Origin: Doris montereyensis | Lineage: Eukaryota; Mollusca; Gastropoda; Nudibranchia; Dorididae | Length of the DNA: 64,000 nt | Assembly: GCA_037039925.1 (NCBI GenBank) | Contig: JAXRKP010000969.1 | Span: 5,001 to 69,000 of the forward strand | Direction: 5' to 3' | Part shown: positions 12,230 through 30,337 of the stretch, one piece after another | How positions within the stretch are numbered: position 1 is the first letter of the stretch | How the letters are laid out: every line of letters starts with the position of its first letter | Translations under genes and position numbers: made by a program | The notes under the pieces: model-generated | The model's input: only the letters and a program-made list of their open reading frames with translations | Databases searched by the model: none | What the model was told of the DNA's origin: nothing

Positions 12230-12378
12230 CAGGTGTGTTTCATTGAACTTTATCCCATCCACCACATGCGGAGGTGATCTCAGGGTGAATTAAGAGGAAA
12301 GAGCAAGAAGAAAGATGAGCAAATGAGTGAAAGGGATGAAGAAGGGTCTAGCAGCAGCACCTGCCAACTGCCCACTTT
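12230..12378 (+). repeat. Dispersed repeat family D, copy 3
   Basis: Head TTTATCCCATCCACCACATG, GGTGATCTCAGGGTGAATTA, purine tract, and an end at GCACCTGCCAACTGCCCAC. Confidence 0.75.
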
Positions 12379-12630
12379 TACACAGGAATTCTCATGATTA
12401 TTACTGTTATTATCAACATTAGTGCCGATTACAAAAATATCTTTGGCTTGAGGAGATGCACAATATCATGACAGTTTACTGAACACAATAAGTTAACATT
12501 TTTGCTGTACATTTTCTTAAAACCATTCCAAGAAATCAAAATGTACATTGGTTTTGCATGAACACATCAGGGGTGCAGATTCCACGGAAAAAAAGAGGGG
12601 GAGAGAATGGAGAGGGAAAGAAGAGTATAT

Positions 12631-12966
12631 CTTCGGTAAAACTGTCTAAATGTACATGTCCATATGACGTAATTTTTCAGGAGAAGCAAAAGATGTAATT
12701 GAATAGGGGGAGGGGGGGGGGGAAACACTATTTCATGTTTTTTGATTACAATTTAAATTTTTATTTGTTAAAATGTAGTTGGGGAAAATAATAATCAGTT
12801 GAGGACAAACTGGACGCATACGGCCACAGTTTGAATTGTTTTGAAAGATCCAAACAAATATAAGATTTATGAAATTAGAATTTCACGGTCATTTGATCAC
12901 TTAAAGGACAAATCTCATATCCCATACATCATTGGACTTACACATTCCGACACTTTCACCGACAAT
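12631..12966 (+). mobile_element. TIR element family E, copy 1
   Basis: The left end CGGTAAAACTGTCTAAATG and the right end CACTTTCACCGACAATAT form imperfect inverted repeats. The second copy at 14,871-15,322 shares GACGTAATTTTTCAGG near the left end and AAAGGACAAATCTCATATCC near the right. It is noncoding. Confidence 0.65.
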
Positions 12967-13129
12967 ATGTAACTCTTGTTAACTCAAAATAAGTAGCTAG
13001 AAAACCACTTAGGACGACTATGTTATAGGAGTGTCTACTACCAACAGGTAAGTTTACTAAGCAGTAAATAGGCCTACATAGAATATCAGAAAATAACACA
13101 AAGGAGCCACAGTGGAGTGAAGTCAAAAG

Positions 13130-13690
13130 TTGTAAACGACAATAAATGCGGGTATAATCTTTCGTGAGACAACAAACGAGAGATACCTTCACACTTATAC
13201 AGGCATCACATAGTGTGATGTCTGAAAGAAAAGAACCAGGCACCTTTAGTGTATATTTTTTTTACATTAATGATACTTCCTTTGATTCATTCCCTCTCAT
13301 CTCTTTGTCCTAGTCTTTATCTGTTCTTCACGTAGACACCTATCTCTCTTTCTCTCTATTTCTAGACCGTGACCGTATTCTCCTTTTCTCCGATCTTCAC
13401 TTTTTTTACTCTTTCCCCTTCAACTTCTCCTATCCAGCTCTACCTGCTCCCACCTTTTTTTATTATCCTTTTCCTTAATACTCATTCTTAATATCACCAT
13501 CTTCCCTTTCTTGATTCTTGTCCTTTCTACTCGCCCTCTCTTTCCTTCTACTTTTGTTCCCTTCTGACATCACACTGTGTGATGCCTGTTAGTGTATAAG
13601 TATAAGTGTATAGATATTCCTTGTTTGTTGTCCGACGAAGGGCTATACCTGAAACATTACATTCACACGTTTGTTCTGTCTTTCTTGGTG
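13130..13690. repeat. Inverted duplicate with hammerhead-like core (possible Penelope debris)
   Basis: The block at 13,130-13,260 recurs inverted at about 13,560-13,690. Shared pieces include a GCATCACA(T/C)(A/T)GTGTGATG palindrome and GTTTGTTGTC(C/T). The right-hand copy holds the hammerhead-like string described in the next entry. No Penelope RT or GIY-YIG sequence was seen nearby. Confidence 0.5.
13632..13655 (+). ncRNA. Hammerhead-ribozyme-like motif (candidate)
   Basis: CCGACGA is followed by a 3-bp stem (AGG/CCT) and GAAAC. This matches the conserved hammerhead core CUGANGA-stem II-GAAAC except for U to C at the second position. Penelope-like retroelements are known to carry such minimal hammerheads. 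The U to C change probably weakens or abolishes activity, so this is read as a relic. Confidence 0.35.
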
Positions 13691-13934
13691 GAGTTGTCAC
13701 TTATAACTTTAGAATATCAGAAGTAACTTTAATGTATAATGTATAAGATAAAAGAACACTTTTTTTTCTTCTTCTCAGAATAATGCGTTGTACATTGTGT
13801 ATGAGATGAGTAGCATGGCATTGTACAATATTACAGTCTTGTAGAATAAAGAAGGGGACACGTTATGTGAATATGGAATCCTGACAATATGTTGGTTGTT
13901 GTAACACAAGTGATTACAGTGTCAATAAAAAGCA

Positions 13935-14097
13935 GTTTGTTTGTTTCATTGATATTTACCCTGTCCATCATATGGAGTGATCTCAGGGTGAATTAAGGGG
14001 GAAACAGCTGGCTGGATGCAAGAAGTACGTGACAGAAAGAAAAAAACAGAAGTAGGACCTACCAGTTGTGCCCGTCAACCGCCCACTTAGCCTGGGC
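13935..14097 (+). repeat. Dispersed repeat family D, copy 4
   Basis: Head TTTACCCTGTCCATCATATG, GTGATCTCAGGGTGAATTAAG, and end GTAGGACCTACCAG...CCGCCCAC. Confidence 0.75.
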
Positions 14098-14740
14098 ACA
14101 GCATTGTGTGTGAGTGTGGGTGTGAGTATTGAACTGAATAATCCCAGCAGCATGCACCAGCAGGTAGCATGGTTGCATTACTTCATAATATCATTTATTG
14201 TTTATGGAATTATTGGAATGTCACAGCTAAACAAAGAGGTATTGGGTGAGTGGGGTACAAAGACCTTAATAATACTAATACTGCTTGGTGACACTGTCTC
14301 ATCAGGACAAACTGTGTCAAGGCCAGTGCTGCCAACCCCATGAATGGAAAAAGTGGGAGATTGCTTGTCAAAAAGAGGAAGATTGGGAGAAAAAAAAGTG
14401 TACATTTGAAAATGCTAAGAAAACTTAACGTGGACAGGAGAAATAAAAAAAAAAAGCTAAAAAAGTGTACAATCTAGAAAAAAAAATCAACACACAAATC
14501 CACCTTTTTAAAAGTAGTTTGGCAGCAGTGCAAGGCTATGAATGGGACGTATGTGCTTTGTATTAGACGACAGTCAAAGGGGAAACAGGCAATGTACAGA
14601 AATTATACTGTTATAAAGTGAAGCTTTTTGATCTATTCATGTTTCACTACAGCTGTTACAATATAAATGAGCTTCAATCTTATCTTCTCTACAATTGTAA
14701 AATGTCTCGTTTTCATTATTCCTACAGGGTCTGTGATACA

Positions 14741-14870
14741 CTATAAATATATATATATCATATATCTATATAATATATACATACATACATACATACATAC
14801 ATATATCTATATATATATATATATATCATACATCTATATAATATATACATACATACATATATATATATCA
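14741..14870. repeat. AT/(CATA)n microsatellite
   Basis: Mixed TA and ACAT units abut the left end of a family E element. Confidence 0.9.
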
Positions 14871-15322
14871 TCGTCAGTGAAACTGTCTAAATAGTAAGTC
14901 CACCAGACGTAATTTTTCAGGAAAAGCAAAAGACATGATAGATCATCAAATAGGGCTGCAAACATACTTTGTAATGCTTCTTTGATTTCAATCTAATAAC
15001 TATTTTAGACTTTAGAATGTAGTAAATGGATAAAAACAACCAGTTGTGCACAAAATGGACCTACGCTGCTAGAGTTGAACTTTTTAAAAAAGATTTAATT
15101 ACACTCCTTTAATTATGAGGTTAAGAGTTTCCATGACAGGAAGAAAAATGGAAATCTTCGTTTAGATCATATGCATAACTTTAGTCATTTTATTGGATCA
15201 AGGCCGTTTTCTAATATTTATAAAGACACGATAGAAGCGTAATGCATTTGATCATTTAAAGGACAAATCTCATATCCCATATATCGGGGACTATCGTTTA
15301 GACAGTTTCACCGGCGATATAT
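14871..15322 (+). mobile_element. TIR element family E, copy 2
   Basis: The ends TCAGTGAAACTGTCTAAA (left) and TTTAGACAGTTTCACCGGCG (right) are near-perfect inverted repeats flanked by ATAT. The internal blocks match copy 1, but this copy is about 115 bp longer. Confidence 0.75.
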
Positions 15323-15585
15323 ATTATGTTGGCAAAACAGCTAATAATTCAATGGACAAAAAAAAAAGAAGATAGATTCCATTGATTTCCACAAAAGTTT
15401 CCACTCAACCATTATCTTACTACTTAATTTACAAAGCAAAAGATTTTATCAATGGAATACACAAATATGTTGTCAATGAAATACACAGATATGTCATGAA
15501 CAGAATAAAAATATACAAACACCACAAGGATAAAAATGTGCTTCAGGTGGCTGAGAGAATTTTTGAACATCTACGGTGTAGTTTA

Positions 15586-15740
15586 TGACAGCTGTGGCTG
15601 ATTGGTTAGGCTGATGGATTTGAGATTATGAGGTCCCAGATTCGAATCCTAGCAAAGCTAGGTCTGATGTTGTGTTCCTTGGGGAAGACAGCAAACACTT
15701 TCCCCACTCGACCAAAGTGCAAATGGGTACAGGCACAGTA
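15586..15740 (+). mobile_element. SINE-1 5' half, split by an inserted element
   Basis: The tRNA-like head has A-box GTGGCTGATTGGTTAGG and B-box GATTCGAATCC, then the SINE-1 body up to GGGTACAGGCACAG. The matching 3' half resumes at 16,779. Confidence 0.75.
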
Positions 15741-16520
15741 GTCGCTGGATAAACGCGCGCTTCATTAAAGCACACTCTGCATAAACACACGCCTTCCTCT
15801 ATCGACCAAATTTTTACTATATAATAACAGTGTGTAAAGACAAGGTCGACATGCATAAAGGCATGGTTTTTTCTCTGTGATGCAACTTCATTCCCATCCA
15901 TTAGAGGCCTTAAAACGAGTCTTTTATTGAGTTTTTGTCAGAAATAACAATAACATGAGAACAAATGGCACATTGTAGTGAACAATAGGACTAGGGCAAA
16001 CATGTCAGTCTTCTTCCTTGTCTAGCTTTGTTGTCTGTCTGTCCAAACACTACCCAGATAAAGGTGTCTTCCAGCCTTATGTCATGTCTGGCCTACACTG
16101 TCCATCCCACTCCTCCTACTGTCCTTGTCTCGATGATCAAAGTCAAAGTCAAAGGCTGGCTATCCAGACATTATTCTGTGGATCACAAATTTATCGATCG
16201 ACCCAGAGTGCGATATGATTGGCTGTGGCAGTGAGCGAAGAATTTATGCAATGGAATTGAAAAGACTATGATCGGTGACAGGTGATGCACACACTCTCTG
16301 AAAGAGAGTAAGGGTGGGGGCTTCATGTTAACAGACTATGAGTGATTGGCTCTAGAGGTCGAGTGTAGGTAGTTAGAGGGTTTGTTTTGAGCATGACAAT
16401 TATTGATAGCTCTAGATCTACCTTTGCACTGTCACTTCTTTTACAAAGCTGAAAAGAACCAAAGCATTATCTTCCGAAAATTTGTATAACTTCTCATCTG
16501 CTTTCCAAGATCGCAAAAAA

Positions 16521-16551
<31 letters not shown>

Positions 16552-16778
16552 GCCCCCAAAAATAGAAAAAACAAAAGTGAACAAGCAATCAATATATTAC
16601 ACTTACAGGTTACACCCTACCAATGTATACCTGTCACGCTAATGTGCGGGATAATCAAGAATAATCCCTGGCATCTATTACCTTGCAAGAGTCATCTCCC
16701 GTGATTTCGCGTAAACACATGGTACGCATAAACGCAATATTTTCTCAGCACCCAAAGGGCGTGCTTTTATCCAGCGAC
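15741..16778. mobile_element. 1.04-kb TIR element inserted in SINE-1
   Basis: The left end GTCGCTGGATAAA and right end TTTATCCAGCGAC are inverted repeats flanked by TA on both sides (15,739-15,740 and 16,779-16,780). This fits a TA target duplication of the Tc1/mariner/pogo type. GCGTTTATGC-like subterminal motifs also recur inverted. No transposase is recognised inside, so it is probably non-autonomous. It includes a poly-A tract at about 16,514-16,551. Confidence 0.75.
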
Positions 16779-16922
16779 TATTGCACTAACTTGGGGTCAA
16801 AACCCTGTGTCAGATTAGCATCCTGTCCAGGGGATGATTATTATCACCTGTTTCGCTTCACGCTATGGAAACCAGGATAAGCTCTAGCTCTATGGGTTGT
16901 TATCGCCTTGAAGGAACTTTAC
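16779..16922 (+). mobile_element. SINE-1 3' half
   Basis: Continues SINE-1 with CCTGTCCAGGGGATGATTATTATCACC, TTTCGCTTCACGCTATGG, AGGATAAGCTC and TCGCCTTGAAGGAA, matching the tail at 6,110-6,210. Confidence 0.75.
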
Positions 16923-17134
16923 TTTACAGTTACAATGTATAGAACACTAAATAACATGTCTTTAGGTGAAGCGATGAAATGGGAAAAGGTATGCATGACG
17001 TTACACATTTAAAAAATAAAATGACACAAGGCATTTATACCAAAAACCCTAATTATTGTTGCTGATACCAAAATTGTCAGAATGAATTTTACCAGATATA
17101 TCACGTGGATGAGGGATCTTAAAAACCTTTGTCA

Positions 17135-17440
17135 GTGGAGTTGTAGCAGAACCGTAATGTTGTGAGTTTGCAATCACGACGCCACTGGTTCAAAACCCAT
17201 GGCTGGTACAGGTGGGTTTTTTACAATGCAGGGTTCCATAAGAAAGTTTCTTCACTCTACTTTCCTCACTTGATTCAGGTGTGAATAAGTACCCAGATAT
17301 AGGTAGAGAAAAATCTTGTCAGAGTGTTAGTACAAAGTGCCTAACAGGCAGCTGACTGTATGCTCCCCAGGACTTTGAATGAAAGAGCCTGAAGGGGATA
17401 AATGATGTACTGTCGGTAACCCTGCACTTTGTTTTTCCAC
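17135..17440 (+). mobile_element. SINE-2, copy 2
   Basis: Head GTTGTAGCAGAACCGTAATG, B-box GGTTCAAAACCC, and the same body and end (GATGTACTGTCGGTAACC) as the copy at 6,248. Confidence 0.75.
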
Positions 17441-18084
17441 ATTTTTGATAACGTCACTGATGCATTATTAGAAAATGCTTAAATAATTCTTTTTTTTTCC
17501 TTCTTCTAGCACAATCTGTCTCATATTGTTCTTGTAAGTTAAGGAACACAAGCCAAACATTAAGGTAAGTTTTGACTGAAAATCATGACTACTAATAAAC
17601 AAAATGTCTAAAATCAAAAACATGACACACTACATACATCATATGTAAAACCTTACTATATCCAAATTCAGTATGGCCGAGGAAGTAAGGAAGGACAGAT
17701 TACACAAGGTATAAGGCCTACATATTACATTATTTATCATGAAGAAAAAAATCAATAGAAAATAAAAAAACTTTTGAAAAAATGAAAGGAGGACAAACCC
17801 CGATAATAAACAAAGTGTCTCAGCCAAATTTGGTAATAAAAATCAAAGTTGGTGAGTAGTCAGACAGCAGAATAGTCATCATACAATTTGAAAAAAAAAA
17901 CAACTCAAAGACCAAAAAGACCAGAAAGTAAAGATCAAGTTGAAGAGATTGCTTTTAAGGTGCTGCTGTATAAATTTCACTCAAATAACTCATGGAAAAT
18001 AAGCGATAAATACGATGAGCGAAAAAGAAAAATAGTTATACATTTGTATTACAGATTTGTCATACAATAATCGATAGGCAACAA
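17441..18084. other. No gene recognised
   Basis: AT-rich; short open frames here show no conserved motif. Confidence 0.5.
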
Positions 18085-18205
18085 TGCTTTTATTTCATTT
18101 AAATCTGACCCGTCCACCATATGCGATGATGCCAGGATGCATTAAAAGCAGAACCAGCAAGATGAAAGGTAAGTGAAAGAAAGCATGAAAGGAGAGAGAA
18201 GAATC
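18085..18205 (+). repeat. Dispersed repeat family D, copy 5
   Basis: Head AAATCTGACCCGTCCACCAT, CCAGGATGCATTAAAAGCAG, then a single AACCAGCAAGATGAAAGGTA segment. That segment is the progenitor-like version of the minisatellite unit at 9.6-10.1 kb. Confidence 0.65.
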
Positions 18206-19439
18206 AGTTTGAAGAAATCACCAGCTTATCATCACTGAATAGGTTTGTGTGAGAGGGGACAGTTGAAAACGCTGATGAATGCAAATTGCCATAATGATTA
18301 CTCCTAAATCGTCAAAATGCGCAGTAAGGACAACGAGTTGATGTTAACATTCAAACAGTAATGTATGAGAAAATAATCTAAAATGAAAGGTAAGTTAATT
18401 GGCAATGCCTGTAAGTCTAAAGCGTTTTCAAAGAAATATTACTTGATCTTTAGAAAAAAATCACCCAAGGATTAATTCTATCTAGCGTCTTTGGTATAAG
18501 TACATAATTTTGTCATTTTTATTTCAAGAGTTTTATAAAGTTTTGCACACCTGAAGTGGCAGAAGAAAAGAAAATCCTCAACGGAAAAAGATGTCCCAAC
18601 ATTTGACTAGATTTTGATAAAATAATAGGTGTGTGGCATAATGTGGCAGTTTGCCATTTGCTCCCCAAGCCACTTGTACCCAACTGATGCAAACATTTAT
18701 GTCATGACTTTTCTCATGCCATTTGAAGTCCTATTTACAAATAAAATGAATTTCAACAGCCTTACAATATATGGTGTAGAAGGTTTTCCTTTTAAAACTG
18801 TGAAGTTCTACAAACATATCTTAGATAATGTTCATATTTTTCCATAAAAATCGAAGAAATTTAACAAAATGACAGGAATCACTGCGCTCCACTTGAGAAA
18901 AACATTTAAAAAAAGGAAGTGAAATAAGAATAAAGCACAAATTACGACAGATAATTAAAATAAGTAAGATTGAAGTGCAACATTATTCCCAGTTCTGTAT
19001 TAAAAGAGTCTTTGAATATACTGAAATCTCGCTTGAAGACCACTACTTCTCCAACATATTTAGATGAATTTTATTGAATTGCGTGCTTTTACTGAATTGA
19101 TAGTGATACTATTTTTTTAATTTTTTTTTTTTATTGATGCATCTGTTTTACGTAAAATGTTTTAGCGATAGCATGCCATGTCTGTGTAATCATTTCGCTT
19201 GTAATGCGCCTTGAGCTCTTCTGAGGGAAGGCGCAATATAAATATTCTTCTTATCTTATCTTAAAAGAAAATCCATTACATCTTTTAAGCTCTGATTACT
19301 TGAGTCACAAATAAACAAAATAATAATGAGAAAGGACGCGAATCAAACAGACCAAATCTCTGCCATGTGACCCATACAGACAATGTAAACAGGGTCAACC
19401 ATATGCTGTTACATAAAAATCTGTACATTGAAACGACAT
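18206..19439. other. No gene recognised
   Basis: About 1.2 kb of AT-rich sequence. A TTTATTG-rich patch and GCGCCTTGAGCTCTTCTGAG near 19,205 resemble the 3' end of a dispersed element, but no second copy was seen. Confidence 0.5.
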
Positions 19440-19840
19440 AGAATTATATCACACAATTTGCAGGCATTGAAATGACAAAGCGTTCATTCACACAATTTGA
19501 AGGCATTGAAATGACAAAGCATTCAATCTCTCAAATTTGCAGGCATTGAACGGATAGAGCATTCAATCACAAAATTTGCAAGCATTGAAAGGACAGCGTA
19601 TTTGATCACATGATTTGCAGGCATTGAAAGGAAAAAGCGTTCATTGCCATAATTTGCAATCATTGAGAGGACAGAGCATTCAATCACATAATTTGCAAGC
19701 ATTGAAAGGACAGCGTGTTTGATCACGCAATGTGCAGGCATTGAAAGAAAAAAGTATTCAAATTCAATGGCATGATTTGCAAGCATTGAAAGGATAGATC
19801 GTTAAATCACAATATTCGCAGGCATTGCAAGATATCTTTA
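19440..19840. repeat. 39-41-bp minisatellite, ten units
   Basis: Units contain TTTGCA(G/A)GCATTGAAA, then GACA(A/G)AGCGTTCA and a CACA/CATAA joint. Many units are 39 bp, a multiple of three, so the minus strand stays open for 87 codons with a 13-residue period. There is no evidence that it is coding. Confidence 0.85.
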
Positions 19841-20650
19841 GTTTATATACATACTGACATATGTACATAAATATATGCATATCAGTTGAAGACAGGAGGG
19901 TAAATGAACACAATAGCTTTGTATGTACGTAGATATAAAGATTCATTTCATCTTTTCATATATTTCAAACGTCCTCAAACTTAAGATATGACACTATAGA
20001 AGAAGGAAGGGGCAGAGAATTCAGTCTGTCGAGATTCCTCCGTGGTTTAGGTTGACACCTCAAAACAGCTATTCTGCATGCTGACATCAGGCTACGAGGA
20101 TTTTCTGGGTGAAAAACAACAAGAAAATGTCAAAGTTGTTCTTGGTAGCCTTTTCTTTCAACTTTTGCTTCATTATGTTTCCATTTTTAAATGGTTCAGG
20201 CTTTGTTTGTTTTGTTTTTCTCTTTTTTCTTATTGTTTTCTCTTCTTTTTGTTAAATTTCATAATTTTTTATTTTCTGTGTTTCTATAAGGCCACTTGAC
20301 AAAGATATAAAAAAATAAAATAATCCTAAAACAAAATTGACAAGAGATGAAATTTGTAATTCACACACAAAAGGGATGTCATAAACTTTACAGACAAATG
20401 AAGAACTGTGACGTGGAAAAGAAATTAAAATTGCCCTAGCGCCATGTTAGTGAATATAATATCAACGAAATATCAGTGAAAGTTTGATATACAATGCTCA
20501 ATGCTTTTGACAAAGCCATAGTATTGCATATCATTTGAGGAATATCATTCCATTATCAGTCCAATTGAAATATACAATTTCAAAACTGTTTCAACAAGAT
20601 ACACTTTGTCAGAGACAAATATGTTGTTTGAAGGGGGGGGGGGGAAAGTT
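19841..20650. other. No gene recognised
   Basis: Includes a T-rich stretch (about 20,190-20,285) giving hydrophobic frames without any motif. Confidence 0.5.
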
Positions 20651-20654
20651 TCTC

Positions 20655-20765
20655 AAGGAACATAATGTTGAACCTAGCATTGCTAGGATTCAAAGCAGAG
20701 ACCTCATGATCTCTGTGAAAGATGGAGTTCAAGTTGAACTGATTTAGGTCACGATGTCATGGTAA
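20655..20765 (-). mobile_element. SINE-1 head, inverted fragment
   Basis: The reverse complement shows the tRNA-like part (B-box region rc of CTAGGATTCAAAGC at about 20,682) and the AATGCTAGG junction of SINE-1. The 3' body is absent. Confidence 0.55.
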
Positions 20766-21407
20766 TAGGTAGTCCAAACCAAAATCTCAAATGTAAGCAA
20801 TAGAAAGGCAATTGCTACCACTGGAAAGAATTTTATTTCCCAAGAAATTTGATACCAAAATCATTTCTGTAGGACAATTGTAAAAGAAGCTACAATTTTT
20901 AAATTAAAAAAAATTTGGTAACATTTTCAAATGGGCCACAAAGCTCATACTTCAAACTTGAAGTCATGAATACATAGAACAAGCCCAATTTCTCTCACGC
21001 CTCTCTGAAAACTACGAGACGGCTTTTCATTGAAGTAGAAAATGAAAATACGAAAAACGGCATAATTTGCCTGAACACACTGAATTGACGACATGCACGG
21101 CCCAAGCCTAGCGGCTGAGTCAGTCTTGCTTACTACTAAATCTAGTTAGAAGGCCATGCCGGGTTTCAGTTGAGGAGGCGTTAAACAAAGCATTTGCATG
21201 TTTACTCGAAAAGTCGAAGTTTAATGACACTAGTAGTTTCTAGTGCATCATTGAATGGGCTTTCTAGTAGTGTGCTTGTTTTTTCAGATTTTTTTTCCGT
21301 AAGTGGCTCTATGGAGCGTTCAAAAACTTTAAAACTCTCGAATGAGCTTTTAACTTTGACATCTTTGGGAGTGATGGGTATCATTGGAAAGCTTATTTTT
21401 AGCACTA

Positions 21408-21958
21408 CAGTGGAACTCGGTTATAACGAGAGCCCCCGTTCCAAGCAAAAAGTGTCGTTATTCCCGAGCCGTTTTGTTTTCTTCTGCTCCTTTGTAAACT
21501 CTCCGCTTGAGTTATCAGAAAGGATCTTGTCTTTGTCCTTTAGAATTGTGTACAAAATACTAGAGGGAATGTCAAATCGACGACATATCTCTGCATTGGT
21601 ACATGCAGTTTCTTTCTTCTCCACTTCTTCTATTATGGAAACTTTCGTTTCAATGGTTAGCCTCTTTCTTTTTTGAGAATTCATGGTGAAAAAATTAAAA
21701 AAGAAGTAAAGTAAATAAATAAGACGATGACTTGTGGCTAACGCAAGAACAAAAGTGTGTGTTAGTTGAAAATTATGGTTTTTAATTTCAGATTACCATT
21801 TTCGATTTCTCATTATTCCAGGTCTCTGGATCGCTTGGTGTCGTTAAAACAGCTCTTTTCCAATAGAGAAATATTAAGGAAAAAACGGGGATTTGAAAAA
21901 GTCTCGTTATTAACGAGCTCTCGTTATTTCCGATGTCGTTAAACATGAAGCACCACTG
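21408..21958 (-). mobile_element. pogo/Tigger-like non-autonomous transposon
   Basis: A 551-bp element flanked by TA at 21,406-21,407 and 21,959-21,960, with ends starting CAGTGG (CAGTGGAACTCGGTTATAAC left; CAGTGGTGCTTCATG as right-end rc). Both ends contain AACGAGAGC-type subterminal repeats. It keeps only the first part of a transposase, which suggests an internal-deletion derivative. Confidence 0.85.
21421..21684 (-). pseudogene. pogo-family transposase N-terminus (CENP-B-type HTH)
   Basis: An 87-residue minus-strand frame begins MNSQKRKRLTIETKVSIIEE and continues NAEICRRFDIPSSILYTILK. This is the first helix-turn-helix of CENP-B/pogo transposases, which binds the terminal repeats. The second HTH and the DDE catalytic domain are missing; the frame ends inside the left terminal region. 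It is too short to catalyse transposition. A repressor-like role is conceivable but not supported. Confidence 0.8.
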
Positions 21959-22504
21959 TATCTGATTTGGTCTGAGCCGACTGTCATTCATTGAGTAAAC
22001 GCGTAACGCGAAGAAGAAGAGAGGCGTGTTCGCAAGCTGGTTTTTTTACTGGCTCGTCATTGGCTTTCCAGTCTGACCACCCTTGTTCACTATGAGTATG
22101 AGAGCAAATTGCTGGTGGTCGCTAAGGCAGGTGGTCGTAAGAGCAGGTTGCGCTGTACTGTCATCTGATTGGCCTTGGAAAACCATGGTAATATAAGGTA
22201 CAATGGTAGCCATCATCATTTAGTTGATGGACATTAGCAGAAGTTCAAGAAACTTGGAGAAATAGGATCTGTCTTTAGATAGAGCGTAACACTTTTGCTT
22301 TTCACATGATACATCTCATATTGTTTTGGGAATATCAACAATTAGCTACATCGTGTATCTATAATGAAAACCCTTATGCAGACAACAAAAGCAAAGAAGA
22401 CTAGGCCTAGAAATTTGACCTTCTCATTAGAAATATATCTAGAAGCTTGTAGAAGTGGAAGAATTTTCATCATACGCTGTTCAAGTAGAAACATAGAGTA
22501 CACT

Positions 22505-22742
22505 GTCCACAAAAGGAACACATATCAATATCTCAAAAACTAAAAGTACAAAAAGGGCAAAATCACGGAAGTGAAGTGTTCATAACTTGATTTATTGATT
22601 GCAACAGAATTAGAGTAGGGAATCGGTCGAGAATAACTCAACTACCATAACACAGCAAAGCATTTTTAATGAAATATGAGCAATAAGCTGTGGAAAGGAT
22701 TGTACATCACATAGACATGATATACGTTTCTTTTTGTGGACC
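22505..22742. mobile_element. 240-bp MITE with GTCCACAAAA termini
   Basis: The left end TGTCCACAAAAGGAACACAT and the right end (rc) GGTCCACAAAAAGAAACGTA form inverted repeats of about 24 bp with a few mismatches. It is noncoding, with mariner-like end sequence. No second copy was seen. Confidence 0.65.
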
Positions 22743-22953
22743 ATATATATGATTCAGGGCCAATAATGTTTTTTTTAGATTTCTTTCATCATAAAAGACA
22801 CTAGATCTGTTTTTCGTTGTTACCACAACCCCCCTCCACTTCCTGACTTTTCCCAGATTATCGAATTGTGTCTATTCTACAGCACAGTGTCTGGCACATA
22901 TAATTTTTTTTTATATAAACAAGTTTCCATAAATTCTGCAGAAAAATCCTTAC

Positions 22954-29142
<6,189 letters not shown>

Positions 29143-30333
29143 TTGTCTGTATTTTTAGATTTACGTCACGATTGCATCCTCGTTGAAGTCTCATAGGAAA
29201 CTCATTCGTGCTGTAAAACCCATCTCGCCTTGAATAAACATAATAATTGTTATAGACATATGAAAGACTGAATCAGGACGTTGGTCTCATTACCTGGTAA
29301 TCCCGTCAATAATGCAACGGGTATTAAAGAGAAGAAACCATTCAGTCCCACCTAACCGGATCGATAACAGTAAGTTACACACGAACACAGTGACCCTATT
29401 TTTGTTTGTCTCATTCCGGTTATCGTCGTTTCCTGTTTACATTGTCGTTTTAACGTCTAAACCGGTTCTCTATCACAAAAGGAACCAAAGAACAAGAAAT
29501 CTGCTCGAGCGAAACCATGTTTTGTTTACTTGTTTTTCTTTATTTTTGTTAAATATTGATAATTTACCAGTCAGAATCTATCTTTCACATTTGAAGAAAC
29601 AATGACGACAAGCAAAAAAAAAGTCAACAACAAAAACAACAGAAAACCAAAAAAAACCCCCAACATAAACAGGAACTTGAATGAAATTATTCAGTAAATA
29701 AATAAGCATAAAATGTTAGTGATATAGATTAACATAGACTTGATATAGATGTTGGAATACCTTAGGGATAAAAAGATGATATAAGTATCAGATCCGAGCG
29801 ATAGCTGTCTTTGTTGTAGGAGGGGAAAGGGCATATTACTATGAATTTGGTGTATGCTATCACTTCCTTCAAACGCCATTATTGTTTATTTTCGGGGGTC
29901 ACGCAACTCAAACTGAGTGAAACTGCTTATTTTTATTGAAAATTTCCAGCGGGATCACAATCATCTGTTTGTTTCTGAGAACATCTGCTGCAACTAAGTG
30001 TAACTGCTGGTAAGTATTTTTCTCTCAAGATGCCTAGAATCTACCAGAACAGTAGTCTTAGAAAGCGAATCTAGATCTAGATCTAGATATATCTAGACTA
30101 GATCTAGATATGGCACGTTTCACTAAAAATTAAAATGGGACCCAATAATAACTTGAACTCTTCAATTAATCTTTCTCAAAGTCTAATTAATGAATCTTCT
30201 TAACATTTGGTCCATGTATAGCTTTGTCATCGCAGATATAAAAAAAACATAATATTGTGAAATTTGCTTTCAATTTGCGTTTTATGAATATTTTTGGGTG
30301 CAATCGTCTCTTTTTAATAAGTCCTTTTTCACC
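29143..30333. other. Putative 5' flank of ASB1-like gene; no other gene recognised
   Basis: No TATA box or start site could be fixed. A poly-A-rich patch is at 29,605-29,660 and a CTAGAT cluster at 30,070-30,112. Confidence 0.4.
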
Positions 30334-30337
30334 TTAA

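Noticed and set aside
15382..15588. Plus-strand frame with repeated IHKYVVNEIHRYVMN
   Set aside because: The repetition comes from a short local duplication; it is isolated between transposons with no family match.
22080..22180. Second pogo-like end next to the 21.4-kb element
   Set aside because: GGTGGTCGTAAGAGCAGGTTGCGC resembles such ends, but no partner terminus or target duplication was found.
29312..29605. Plus-strand 97-residue frame opposite the ASB1-like 5' end
   Set aside because: No motif, biased composition and no splice or polyadenylation context.
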